Made by a program: the position numbers and the translations under genes. The notes under the pieces are model-generated. The model had not been told where the DNA came from, did no database searches, and worked only from the letters and a program-made list of their open reading frames with translations. From contig MNCI01014441.1 of the NCBI GenBank assembly GCA_015680685.1, forward strand, positions 56,131 to 120,130: 64,000 nucleotides of DNA, given 5' to 3'. The DNA is from Gnetum montanum (Eukaryota; Streptophyta; Gnetopsida; Gnetales; Gnetaceae). Shown here piece by piece: positions 1 to 11,374 of this stretch. Within the stretch, counting starts at the first letter, position 1, and each line of letters opens with the position of its first letter.

Positions 1-319
1 AAGAACTGCAAGTTAATAAGACCAGGAGAACAACAAAGAGCTAAAAATTCTCAAAATTATGATAACACACTCCGATGTAGCAGATCGAGATTGGGAGGAG
101 TGCATGAGTTGGTGTATTTGCTCCAAGGCTGCAAACAATAAAACAACTAATTAGTATCCAACTTTAACTTAGAAGTACGAGATAAAATTTGGAAATGCAT
201 AAGGCGAAGAATTTGAGATTTTTCCATAATATTTAAATGGTTAGAGTTGGATGAATCAGTGTTTTGGAAAAGAGTAGTGCATCTGCGCTTTCATATATAG
301 TAAAGAATGAGGGGCCTAA

Positions 320-1085
320 TAACTTTCCAAAGAAACTGAAGGTCAGTAGAGGGGATGGCTAGAAAGCTGAATAAATATCCTCATGGGAAAACGTGCACAA
401 AGGAAAAACCTTCGAAACCCACTCCCATGAAGACTGAGCGAAAGGGAAATGTCAAAAAATGTGGACAAAATCATCAGGATCTCCACAGAGAGGGCACTTA
501 GGGTTTGAAATCCCAAGGTATTCACGATGTTTGCCAATAGGCAGGCCTTGATGCAAGAGGCACCAAAGAAATTGTTTAATTTTTGGAAGAGTCAGAAGGC
601 TCCAAACCCGTGAAAAGAGAGAGAGCCAAAATTTTTTAGACTCTTCTTTGTTCCATGATCGATTGCAACGATTAACAATCATAGAGGAATCATGCAACAA
701 CTGAAAGGGCACATGTGGTTTATAAGGTATAAGGTTCGATCCATTAGTCCACTAAAAATCATGGAAGAGACTAGGAACTGAAGCATCCAAATGCAAATAC
801 TGATGAATGAAGTGATAAAGTCTATCAAGGCAATGATGCATAATTTTGGAAGCCCCATATAAGTTTTCGAACATATCCCAAGTAATCCACTGATTGGTGA
901 GATGAAGACATCTAAGGGAAACAACTCCCTTTTGAAACTAGATGGTGGCTATCCTGGCATTTGAGGTGGCTAGAGGAGCAGGACATAGGGGCAACCACCA
1001 AGGGCAAATCTTAGAAAGAAGAGTAGGATTGATATGAATATTATTCCAATTCACATGAGAATGTAAGACCTGCCAAGCCTTCCAA
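320..1085 (-). pseudogene. LINE (non-LTR retrotransposon) C-terminal remnant with RT-associated zinc-binding domain
   Basis: Read on the minus strand, one frame runs almost through this stretch with three in-frame stops. It contains the usual end of a plant LINE ORF2: a WKAWQ-type segment, then PWWLPLCPAP, and then the zinc-binding domain seen after LINE reverse transcriptases (zf-RVT pattern: PKIKQFLWCLLHQGLP, then CPLC and HIF). The last cysteine expected after HIF is lost to a stop near 452. The catalytic RT domain would lie at higher coordinates but is not recognisable there, so this is a truncated, dead copy. The 86-codon open segment at 452-712 is part of it. The LINE call is fairly safe; the exact ends are estimates. 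Confidence 0.7.
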
Positions 1086-2639
1086 CTTAGCCTTTTTGAA
1101 TGGCTACATTGAAGAATAAATTTATATATATTAACCTAAATGATGTGTTATTAAAGAAAAAGAATGTTAGCGGATGACAGTGGAATAAGAACTCTCTAAA
1201 TTGGCTACTATAGAAATTTCAACTTCTTTTGAGTTGTTTTTAGCCACCACAAGTTGCAACTCAATCATGGTCTACAAAACCATGAGTCATGGTAGTTGAC
1301 CATGCATCATGATTAAGTTGTATTATAATACCATGAGCCCATCATGGGCCATGGTCTATTTGAAGCCTAGAAAAATAAACTCTAAGAATATCACAAGCTA
1401 CCCACAAGTCATGGTTAAGTTATGGTGAGTGTTCTAAACTCTGTAATACTTTAAATATACTTCAAATTACTCACAAGTAGATCATGAGTCATGGAACTAT
1501 TAAAAAGAAAACCATGAGTCGATCACGAGGCATGGTAAGATTATGGTTGAGCATTATAAGTCATGGTAAAGTCATGGTTGACCACTGTGAGTCATGGTGA
1601 AGCCATGATTGTTAAAAGTATCTTTGTGAATATCACAAGTCATGGTGAACTCGTGGTTGAATTATGGTCTTGCAAAAAATAAAGAACAAGCTCAAAACAA
1701 AAATATAAAGAAAATCTAAGATGAAATAAGAGTCAAACTTGATAAAGTAGAAATTCCAACATGTCATAGAAGTTCCAAACATGATAAGGATTGAATAAAT
1801 TGCAAGATAAATAACAAATGAGCATTAAATTCAACACATATGGGTTGAAAGCATAAAAACATCATAAACATATATGAAGTTTAAATTTTTCCTCAAAATA
1901 CCTTCAAATTCTTTTGAAAACATGAAATAAACATGAGAGATTACTCCAACAAGCTAGAGAAGCTTGATATAAGCACATTCAAAGAGTGATATCTGCTTTT
2001 ACATTATATTACATGAAATGGAAAAAAACCATGAACAAAAACATAAAAATTAGCTTAAATCTAAAATTGGATAAATTAAAACATGAAAACACATAATTTA
2101 TTCCAAACTTCACTAAAAACATGATCAAACATTCATTAAATTTTAAAAACTTAATAGAACTAGGAATTGAAACATGCATGTGAGAAACTTAAGAGAATGC
2201 ATGACATTTTGAAAAATTCATGAAAGAAAATCTTGAAAGAACCTGGGAGAATCCATGAGAAGGGATTCACTTCTCAAATGAGATGGTCATGCTAAGATAA
2301 TACAAGAAATGAGAAAAGGGGAAAGCTAGGAGAACTTCTCCAAGCACACACACACAACTTGCATAAGAACACTCAAGAATTGAAAGAAGAGCTTCTATTG
2401 ACTTTAACTCAAATGAAAAATCAAGATAAGTTACAATGGGAGGGGTATAGCCCTATTTATAATTTTTTGAAGAGGATTTTACCTCTTGAAGCATTGTCCA
2501 TTCATGAAGGCTCTTGGCCCCTTCTTGTTGTTTTTGGAAATTTTCTTAATCCCTAACCTTCGAAGATCATTTTTCTTCATACGAACACCCTTATAACACC
2601 TATTACATTAAACATCACAACATCAAAGAAAAAACAACC
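1086..2639. other. AT-rich non-coding stretch
   Basis: No coding frame is convincing here. The left third contains the CATGG word array described separately; the rest is A/T-rich with many oligo-A runs. A 65-codon ORF at 2359-2556 on the plus strand has no recognisable motif and could be leader sequence of the copia remnant that follows. Confidence 0.5.
1250..1680. repeat. Irregular array of CCATGAGTCATGGT-like words
   Basis: Words such as ACCATGAGTCATGGT, GTCATGGTTAAG and GCCATGATT recur about every 20-40 bases in both orientations, so many local stretches are nearly self-complementary. The spacing is irregular, so it is not a classical satellite. It resembles the iterated words in the LTR promoter regions elsewhere in the window and may be the U3 of an unidentified element. 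Confidence 0.5.
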
Positions 2640-3465
2640 ACCACATCCTAATCTACTCAACATTAAAGAAAACATGGATGGAGAAGTTAGGAATACACAT
2701 TCACACTATTTCTAACAAAGAAGAAAAAGTATGCAACCTAAATAAAGACTTGTATGGACTAAAGCAAGAATCTAAGACATAATTTCAAAAAATCAATGAC
2801 TATCTTCTAAAGAAGAACTATTAAAATTTCATGTTTGAGCGTACCTTATACTACAAACATGAAGAGGATGATTTTATCATAAATTTCTTGATATGTGGAT
2901 GTCATTATTTTTACTACCACAAACAAGTTAATTGAAGACTTCAAAATAAATATAAAAAATGAATTTGAAATGAAGAATCTAGAACTTAAATATCTCTTAG
3001 GAATGGAAGTTGATCAGGACATAAAGGCATGAATATTTATCAAACTAAATATGCCAAATCCATTATTGAAAAGTAAAACTTAAAGCATAAACAAAAATGT
3101 GAGAACTCCTCTTAATCATGATCTGAAACTAGAAAATAAGGACAAAACACCATTAGTAGATGCTACTCTATATAGAGGGATGATCTAATCACTTTTATTT
3201 CTTTGCCATATTAAACTTAACTTGGAATATGAAACTTCTCTTTTATCTTGTTTTCTGCAAGAGTCAAGAGAATCTCATCTTCAAGTTGTGATTCATCTGC
3301 TAAAGTACAAGAAAAGTACTCAAGACTATGGACTTCATTTCCCAAAAGAAGATGAAAAAAATAATGCATATTTAGATGTTGATTGGGAAGGAGATAATGA
3401 TAATTATAAATCTACATGATGTGCTATTATTCATCATGGCACAAATCCTATTTATTGGAAATCAT
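2640..3465 (+). pseudogene. Ty1/copia pol remnant (RT C-terminal part to RNase H)
   Basis: Plus-strand translation shows, in order and across several frames and stops, a copia RT motif similar to VCNLNKDLYGLKQ (family form: V-KL-KSLYGLKQ), a QTKYAKSIIEK segment, then at 3222-3419 an open piece with HLQVVIHLLKYKKSTQDYGLHF and LDVDWEGDNDNYKST (family form: DADWAGD---RKST). It is followed by HHGTNPIYWKS, the RNase H SWKS motif. The order matches the end of copia pol. It is broken by frameshifts and stops and abruptly joins an Athila-like fragment near 3465. No copia LTR was found. Confidence 0.7.
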
Positions 3466-3560
3466 ATGGTTTTGGTGGAGCTCCACTTGGGTAGTAAGAT
3501 TTTTTTTGTTGATGTAACTATCTTGGATTGCCTTGAGGATAAGGCAATCGTCTAGGTGCT
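3466..3560 (-). pseudogene. Distal fragment of family C (Athila-like) gag, cut off by the T array
   Basis: On the minus strand this reads RRLPYPQGNPR, one stop, then YYPSGAPPKPY. Element B has RRLPYPQGNPRQF and then YYPNGTPPQP at the equivalent place of its gag, downstream of GMYALNP. The upstream half of the same gag ends at 41572 with RVYALKP. So this is the other side of one interrupted gag, with the 38-kb T array between. It stops at the copia remnant. Confidence 0.7.
3552..3560. repeat. Left direct repeat (CTAGGTGCT) at the T-array insertion
   Basis: CTAGGTGCT directly abuts the TG of LTR1. The same nine bases recur at 41580-41588, eight bases beyond the CA end of LTR3. A gypsy integrase normally leaves five bases; GTGCT is the likely duplicated part, the rest being host context or an altered right end. 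Confidence 0.55.
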
Positions 3561-3834
3561 TGAAACACCCCAAAATTTGAAGACATGCTTGCTTCACCAG
3601 GTCTTTGCAATTCGCGTAGCGTTACGAAAATTCTTTAGGAGATGGATGCTCTGAAGTTCAGATTGTCCGGTTTGGCAAGTTTTTCTACCTCAGGTGTCAA
3701 TAGGTTAAACGGATTCTCCAGCCTGCCCACTTGAGTAGTTCATCCAGCCAATAGTGCACTTAGGAGCGGTGCGTAGAATTGCTGGCAGTGCTCAGAATGC
3801 GCAAAATGCTTTAGCAAGTTTTCTAAGTCAAGGA

Positions 3835-4400
3835 GTTTTGCTACGCTATGCTACACTATGTAGTGTAGCAAACTTCAGAAGATGGTTGTAGAAGCGCAGT
3901 GCTACGCTATGCTATGCCACACAACGTAGCATAGAGTAGCAAAAGCTGGATGGTTAGTCCTCTTGCCTGACTTCAAGTCCTTCAGCAATGTCTCCTTCTA
4001 TCAAAAAGCGACGAACTTGGCAAAAACAAGTCATGTTTGCTGCTATACTACGCTAAGCTACATGGCGCAATAAGGCATAGTACTTCTGCGAAACTAACAT
4101 AAGGCATCTCAAAGGGTAGGATCAGCAAGTTCATAAGCTTCATAGTGCAAAAGGTAAAGTTTGCAGATTGACGACATTTTGTGACTAAGGATAGCTGCTA
4201 CGCTATGATACGCTATGTAGCGTAGCAAATCTGCAACCAACAGTCACAACACTGCAAAGGTTTTCAACACATGCAATGGGATCCAACATAGATTTTTGCT
4301 TGGAATTGGCGGTTACGCTACGCTACGTTGTGTAGCGTAGCATAGCATGACAAGATGCCATGCCACACCAAACATGCTACACTACAAAGCATAGCAAAAA
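3835..4400. repeat. Iterated GCTACGCTA / TAGCGTAGC hairpins in T LTR U3
   Basis: At least five short inverted repeats of the type GCTACGCTA...TAGCGTAGC occur, near 3841-3870, 3898-3945, 4035-4085, 4195-4230 and 4312-4350. The same block is found in LTR2 (about 17090-17480) and LTR3 (about 40165-40700), with copies drifting by C/T and G/A changes. All lie upstream of the TATA box. Confidence 0.8.
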
Positions 4401-4598
4401 TGGCAAGTGGTTACGTGACATCAATGCACCTCACCTAATTGTACTGTTTCTTTAACAACATAATTACAACGTGGAAGGTTTGTAATTATGGCATGGCAGG
4501 CTCGCCCAATGGTCATGCTGGCACATGTAGCATAGATAGGTCAGCATAAGCGTAGGGCACATGGCATCCAAACCACATCTTTCGCATGCCCTTCGTCC

Positions 4599-4606
4599 TA
4601 TAAATA
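4599..4606 (+). promoter_or_regulatory. TATA box of LTR1
   Basis: TATAAATA followed by CCCC; the equivalent TATAAATA is at the same place in LTR2 (17801-17808) and LTR3 (40928-40935). It marks the likely U3/R promoter for sense transcripts. Confidence 0.7.
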
Positions 4607-5268
4607 CCCCAATGAGCAACGCTCGAAGGGTTGGCTCTTTTGGAAAAAAAAATAGTTTAGGGTTCTTTGGCAATATCGGTTGGCTAATAATTTTGTTGGC
4701 TGACAAGCAAAAAAGTTAGCATTATAACCTTGAGCATTGTAAGCTTTCTGTTTAACATTGCAGAAGGTTAGCACTCTTAGTTGCATTTTGTTCTGCTCTT
4801 TTCTACCACCTTGGTAGCACTTTACATTGTTAACACCTGAGTCCGTGTTCAAGCATACAACTATCTTTCTCTACATGTCTTTGTTACACTCGGGATCTCT
4901 ACACTTCCCAGCGTTGTGCAATCAACTGTATCCATCTTGATAGAGCAAAGTTGTAGCTTTGAAGCAATGCATTTTTCTAACCGCATTTTACTTTGTCTCT
5001 TGCTTATCATTTGCATTTTTACACTATTTTCTTCCTTTTTTACATTCAAGCATTACTTCGTGCTATCAATCTTGTTTTCAAATTACCCAGTTGCAAGAGG
5101 TTATATTAACATCGACTAAGTCCCTGTCTGATCGACCAGACTGTTTAGGGTGTCCCATTTTCATTCCACCCAGCACGACCCTCCCGCAGAAATAGGGTTA
5201 AGACTATCAACGGCCGATGACCCCTCGGTGTTTTCCAACTACTAACGTTTTTGGTCACTACATTTTTC

Positions 5269-5285
5269 TAGTGCTAGAAGGAGGG
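5269..5285 (+). promoter_or_regulatory. Primer-binding site of T1
   Basis: TAGTGCTAGAAGGAGGG starts six bases after LTR1. D elements have TGGCACTAGAAGGAGG at the same place, so TGG (complement of a tRNA CCA end) was probably ancestral. The tRNA was not identified. Confidence 0.6.
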
Positions 5286-5307
5286 GCTTTGGTGCCCTTT
5301 TCGCGTG

Positions 5308-5611
5308 TCATGGTAGTCTTGTAAGCCTTCTGCACCCTGATACACATTAGCGTAAACTTGACACTTGTCTATGGTTATTTACACGTCATGCGGTGTAGAT
5401 CGGTCGCCTCGACGGTTCCTCAGGAGCCCTATAGGACATAAAGCCTCCAGTTGCCAGCTAACTTGCCTATCTTACGGTAGTCTTGCATGCGTTCTGTACC
5501 CTATCATGCACTAGCTTAAACATGATACCCTTTTGTGGTTGTTTATGCGTCATGTGGTACAAGTCAGTCACCTCGATGGTTCCTCGAGAGCCCAGCAAGA
5601 CATAAAGCCTT
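5308..5611. repeat. Leader direct duplication of about 140 bp (T1)
   Basis: The segment starting GGTAGTCTTG and ending GACATAAAGCCT occurs twice (about 5313-5447 and 5475-5610), diverged. T2 has the same pair at about 18499-18633 and 18666-18800, so the duplication predates the split of T1 and T2. The leader has no convincing ORF. Confidence 0.65.
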
Positions 5612-5710
5612 TTTGATTGCTTCCCAATTCCTTTTTTTTCTCCTTCCCAAAACTGTTCAACTTTTTGAATTCTTTGTCTTTTTCCATTTGCAAAACTGTT
5701 TAACTTAACA

Positions 5711-7832
5711 ATGGCTTCTGCAACTATTGCTGCTAATACCTTCAACGTAGAGGTTCCCATCATGGTTCAAGGTACCACTAGTGCCGAACAATCGCTGAAC
5801 CCAATGCTGGAAACATGTCGATCCCTCAGGATCCAAAAATGGGGACCTGAGGGCTTGGCCCAGTAATATGAGCGCTATAACTTCCTTTGTGCAAAGGTTC
5901 AGGAAAACATGCCTTTGGATGTACACAAATTTAAGGGCAAACATAGCTTCAAGTTTGCTTACTACGATAGGAAGGAGTTTGTTCCCACTCTCGGTGCTTC
6001 CATCCCTTTGACACAGGCAAACCAAAGGCTTCTAGACTAGCTAATATGGTTGGCTAGGCTTAGGAAGCAACAAGACACAACGTCCAACCAGGATGATGCT
6101 TTCCAGGATGGAAAGAAGGAACTCGATTCCCAATCCAACAAGGGAGGTGAAACCAACCTCGTTTCTGTCCCTCCTACCCAGTCCTTCTGGGCCAATCCAT
6201 TGTCTGTCACTGCTCCCTTTATCATCATGCCTACGCTCCTGCAGCCTAAAACTACAACTGCACTGGGTAGCCATGTCACCTTCCCGGCGTATCAATGCCC
6301 TTATTCCCCTGTTTCACTTGGAGCAACTATGCATCCGCAAACTGTTCATCAGCGCATTTCTATAACGCATCACATACCAATCACAGCTACCCTACCGCAT
6401 ATTCATATTGTACCTACTTCACAATCATACGCAACTTCCATTTCAATTCCTACATTCATGTTTGTCACACCAACCGTGGTGGGCTCAGGCTCGTCCACAT
6501 GGTGGAACCCATTCACTTCTTCGCCTATTCCACAACCGTTGCAAATGTCTCATCATGTTCACTCTTAAACCTACCAAATCCTGTAAATGGTACAACCCAA
6601 CATGGGGCTATGGTTTGTTTCATTGGTGACACAAGCGGTCTATCTGGCAGCTCAACCTACTGTTGTTGCTGCAACAGCACCACCTGCCGGGTGGTGGACA
6701 ACGCAAGCAGCACCGTTCACGGGGGCTATCCCAATGGTACCATCAGTGGGTCACACCACCACCCCCACCATTCCACAGATGGGAACTACCTCAACAGTTC
6801 CCCAACCGTCCACAACGTCATAGTGTTTGGACCAAGTGTTCCAGCTCATCCAGACCCTCACTGAGGAAATCAAAAGCCTCAAGGTTGTCGGGTTTGACAT
6901 GGTACAAGTCATGGACTTTTACCTGGATGACCCCATTAGCCTTGCAATCCCTACGCTGATGTTACCCCAAGGATGTCTCTCTCCCACTTCACAAAGTACA
7001 ATGTGGAGGGGGATCCTAACGCACATCTTATTACCTTTAGGTCTAAGTCTCTCCTGTTGCAACAATGATCGCATGCGATTATTCGTGTGTTCACCATGTC
7101 CCTAGCCAGGAGAGCCTTGGATTGGTACAGTGCACTGCCGCACTCATCCATTTCAACTCTAGAAGAGCTTCTAACCCAGTTTGTGACTTCAAGTATAACT
7201 TGAAGCCAGAAACCATGCTGGACCAGTTGATGAGCGTGAAGCAGGATCCTCTGGAACCAGTCTAGAAATTCATCTAGCACTGGAGCGCAACCCTCAAGGA
7301 AATTTGCGAACCCATCATGGAGGCCCACTTGCTGGCCATCTTTAAGGGTGTAGTGAATGACTTTATCAAGTCTAAACTGTACTACCTCGCCCCTCGTGCT
7401 CTTAGTCAAGCCTTTGCTTAGACTAAGAGTATACAGGATGCGGCCGAGGCAAGCAAAGACTCGGCCTACATCACTTACAAAAACACCTTCACAAAGAAGG
7501 ATAAGGGTAAGGCCCCAACAAGCACAGTGGCCACTGTGGTGACTAAGGCCAAGCCTAAACCNCCTTCAGAACTTCTAAAGCAGCTATTGGCAGTGGGACA
7601 CATCCAACACAAGCAGATGTCGGAAGAAGGAATTAGGAGACATCAACGCTACTGTGAGCTCCTTAGGAATCCCTATTTGGCCCTGCCTAATGAGCCCTCA
7701 GTTCCTAAGGGTTTCAGGCTAGACAGGTTTTGTGACTATCACCAACAGTGTGGTCAGAACACAGATTACTATCTAGCGTTGGAGGATGACATCCAGAGAT
7801 TGATTGATCAGGGAAAACTAGTGTTGGACTAA
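5711..7832 (+). pseudogene. T1 gag (decayed)
   Basis: ATG at 5711 starts a frame equivalent to the T2 ORF at 18901. It continues through stops as a Pro/Thr-rich region, then a Tat-type gag core: LTEEIKSLK, MDFYLDDP, KYNVEGDPNAHL, MSLARRALDWY, KSKLYYLAPRALSQAF, and a C-terminal CDYHQQCGQNTDY segment replacing a classical zinc knuckle, closing with QRLIDQGKLVLD and a stop. There is a frameshift near 6960 and another near 7185. Several stops are C-to-T changes relative to T2. About 170 bp present in T2 are missing at the N at 7562. Family role: capsid and RNA packaging of the retrotransposon particle. Confidence 0.75.
7562..7562. other. Single N at a T1 deletion
   Basis: T2 has about 170 bp between the sequences flanking this N. 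The N is probably an assembly join, so the deletion may be artificial. Confidence 0.6.
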
Positions 7833-9063
7833 AGCAACTCAGTACGCCCTGAGAACCAATCTATGCATGTCTACACAGACCCCCTCAACGCCAACAATGT
7901 CAGTTACGTCATCAATGCCATCGATATTGACAATGATCCTAGGCCACCCAAATAGCCATTCGTGGTCCGTGTGCCTCAGCGTAGTGAACTACCACCACCA
8001 GTGGCTGGCCGAAATGTGCAATAGCCATTCATTCTAAGAGTCCCTCCCCAGGCATCCATCTCCACACCACTTGTTAGCGAAACCGTGCCACCCCGCGCGT
8101 TAACATCGTTAGCTTCTTTTATCATCAGGGGGCCGATCCATTCGATAACACCCACCTCGCACAAGATAGCTGAACAACCTTCTCGTCCTAAAAAATGAGA
8201 AGTGCATTTCACAGGTGAGACGTCGAGAGGAAGTACCGCCCCTGGTACTTCCAAGCCTACGTCTTCACCCCCTACGTCTATGCCCTCGTCACCAAAGAGG
8301 GACGTTGCTATAACAATACAGTCCGTGCCGCCTTGTCAAAAGGGGTCTGAGGCTAGATCCGAAGTCACCTCTCCCTGGGAAATCTGTCTTCAGGGATGAA
8401 TAGAAGAAGAGGAAAGCGTTAAACAGGGGGGTGGTCAGGACCTCTTGGATGCCTTCACTCAGGTCGAACAAGCTCTAAAACAAAAAAAAACACTACACTG
8501 AGCTTGTACGACCTAATCATGACGTCTGTCTCACACCGCGAGACTCTGATCCACATGTTGACAATGATTCTGGTCAACGAAGACATGCCAGTGGAAGAGG
8601 AAGCAATCTACTTGGTCATGCTTCCCTCTACACCCACAGAGCTAGGATCATCTCAACTAACTTTCTGTGACGACTCCATTAGGGAAGATCCATAAAGGGG
8701 TTAGGTGACTACAGCACTCATTTTCATCACAATTCGGGTCGGCCAACATGAGATCCGAAGGATACACATTGATGATGGGGCTGCCACAGATGTCATCCCC
8801 TTCCCTATTATGGATAAGTTGGGCTTGATCGACTAGATCAAACCCACAGCGACGTCATGCTTGAGGTCATTCAATTGGGCATGTGTCCTGGTGAAGGGCA
8901 CAATCCACATAGACTTCATGGTAGGGGACCAGTTCCCCACAAACGTGACGTTCATCATGGTCGAGGAAATGCCCGGGTTTAACCTGATCCTGGGAAGGTC
9001 ATGGTTAGTGCAGCTTAGGGCTGTCTCCCCACCCATACACCAGGAAATCCATGTACCATGCTA
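7833..9063 (+). pseudogene. T1 gag-pro linker and retropepsin-like protease (decayed)
   Basis: After the gag stop the frame goes on through a Pro-rich linker (repeated PFVVRVP / PFILRVP units) to LYDLIMTS and the protease core: RRIHIDDGAATDVIPFPI, KLGLID, DFMVGDQFP, and GFNLILGRSWL near 8980-9005. IDDGA takes the place of the aspartic-protease DTG/DSG motif, as is common in this lineage; ILGRSWL is the second hallmark. Several stops interrupt it. Downstream, T1 lacks about 870 bp that T2 has (22430-23300), so the protease abuts the end of the antisense gene on the other strand. Confidence 0.7.
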
Positions 9064-11202
9064 TCATGGGTTCTTCCTGTTCGCATCATCTTCACCATTC
9101 GTTCCCGCATCATTTCCGTTTGCATTGCCTACCCCTGCATTGTCCTCTTCCGATTTTTCATTCCTTCCCTCCACAAGCCTCGTGCCCTCATCTAGAGTCT
9201 ACATCGTAGGAATGAAGTGTTTAGCTAAAGCAAAGCATGCAAGCTACAACAGAGCATAAGCATTAATACAATAGAAAGCAACTAACCTAAGAAGGACCTA
9301 TGTCTGTCTCGAAGGGTATTCGGTCCAAATCGAGTTCAAGGCGGTGCCAGACCTCCTCAGCTATGATGTCCACCCTATTCCTATTGCTTGGTTCAGCATC
9401 CATAGTAGCTCTCTCCCTTTCGATGGTTGTCCACCTTGGTGGTTTGGGAGAAAAGGAGACGGTTGCAGTCTCTCCTGTAGGAAGGTCCATCTTCCCATCA
9501 AGAGATTTCGTAACCTTCACCTACTCTTTGAACTTGGCATAGGTCTTAGAAGCGTCAATGGCATTTATGAATGCTTTATACGTAAACGCCTCCACAGCAG
9601 CATCCCTATACAATTTATGATGGGTGGCATTTTCTAGTTTATACATGTGTTTGTGGTTTTTCTGGGACTACCCCCATTCATAAACCTTGGCGCTGAAATT
9701 TTTCAAATCTTGACACTTCTAGGCTAACAAGTTCATTTGCATCCCTTATTCTATTATTTCATGGGTAGCTTCAACGTTCTGACGTGTGACTGTCCAAAAT
9801 CTGGTGTAGTCTATTACAACCATGCACCAGTCCTTATTATTAGTGTCACGGGCTATGAGGAACTCATTCCTTGACTTGAGATCCTCCACCTTGGCACTCA
9901 GGTTGGCCTCCCTTTGCTCAGCTCTTTGGACCTGATTCCATAGGTCCTCGTTGACATGCTTATACTCCCACAAGAAGCATGCTGGGTGCAAAGCACATTT
10001 GCAAGCCTCATCGTATGCGCGATAAGGCACCTCGGTCACTTTGGGTAGAAATGTAGGCATGGCACCCACTTTCAAAGTCCGTGTAGTGTCCCATTTGAGT
10101 CAGGAGGCTACCATAACACAAAGAGCGTAGCAATCAAGTTAGCATAGCAAAGTTAACAAAGTTTAAAACTCTAGCGTAGCAACATGAGAGCACCTAACAC
10201 TACTACTTACCTGTATCAGGGTGCACCTGCTAAAGGCGGATGAACATGTTGTTGACAATTCCCTACATAAACGTAAACTTATTAGGGATCTTGGCCCATG
10301 ATTTTGCACAAGTTGGAGGAGGTCCTGCACCATCAATAGTGGCGCCTATCACATAACTAAACGTGTTAGCAATGGCTGAAATGAGTTGTGAAAAGGTAGA
10401 CATGTTTTCAAACTCACTAGCATTTAATTGTGGTCCACATTCCTACTAATTCAAAAGGAGGATGAAAACCTTGGCAGAAGTCCCTGCCAAGCCTGTACGA
10501 ACCTCTTCTTCATGCGCTGGTGCCTTTTCTTTTAGGAGACTAGTGTCTTTTTTATTCAAGGAAGATTCCTCTTCATCAGTAGGAGGATTCTCCCTAATAA
10601 CAAGAGCCCTCGCCTTAGCGGCAGGAGCTCCCTTCTTGACTAGGGCCCTTTCTTCCAAGACTGGGGCCTTCGAGCCTTTATTTGTCATCCCGTCTTAGGG
10701 GCTGACACCTCTTCATCACCTTCTTCTTCTTCCTTTGCCTGTCAAGAAACATGTTTGCGTTAGCCCGAAACAAGTTAGCCTAAAGCAAGTGCTAATCTAC
10801 GCTACGCCGCCTAGTGTAGCATAGCATGGCAGACAATAACAAGGTAGGCATTAAAAAAAAGCATTTACCAATGTGGGGTTGTGTTCTATGTAGTTTAAGC
10901 CATAGTTTTCACCCCTCCTCTTCCTCCATGCGAAGGGTTTCCCTAGCTGGAGGAGGCCTCTTCCGCTGCAACTTTTTGGCCATAGTCTTGGCTATGAGAC
11001 GTTCCCCCCATGACACGCTACCGTTTACAGTAGGAGGCGTCTCCCCTATGTTGTCTTGGCCACGAAAGTTGCGTGCCACTCGATCCTTGGTCATCACAGA
11101 CAACGACTCCCCAATTATCTCTAGGGGATCTTGGGCTTGGATGGTTCAGAGGATCTAGTGGATCCATGGTTTGGAAATTTGGTTGTGATTTCGCATGACC
11201 CA

Positions 11203-11374
11203 AGCTCCATTCTCTAGAACCATTAGAAACTCTACGAAACACCTCAGATAGGCTATGTAAAAGGGATCAAGTATATTGAAAAAGGACTAGCTCCATTCTC
11301 TAGAACCACTAGAAACTCTGTGAAACACCTCAGATAGGCTATGTAAAAGGCATCATGTATATTGGAATGGGACT
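11203..11374. repeat. 86-bp tandem duplication inside antisense exon 2 (T1 only)
   Basis: Two copies starting AGCTCCATTCTC at 11203 and 11289, about 10% diverged. T2 has one copy. As 86 is not a multiple of three, it breaks the antisense frame. Confidence 0.8.

Larger units (their letters stand above)
3561..5262 (+). repeat. Family T LTR1 (5' LTR of the array)
   Basis: Runs from TGAAACACCCC to CACTACA. It aligns over its whole length with 16809-18452 and 39886-41571. U3 holds the CTACGCTA hairpin words (about 3835-4400), then a TATA box at 4599. It shares with LTR3 a block around 4312-4390 that LTR2 lacks. Confidence 0.9.

Noticed and set aside
2345-2358. Short CACACACA run
   Set aside because: Only about five units; too short to be informative.
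3556-5262. LTR1 as an independent solo LTR
   Set aside because: The primer-binding site and gag follow directly, and the direct repeat pairs it with LTR3.
6295-6864. 189-codon plus-strand ORF in T1
   Set aside because: Out of frame with gag; the homologous T2 ORF is a shadow of the same Pro/Thr-rich spacer.
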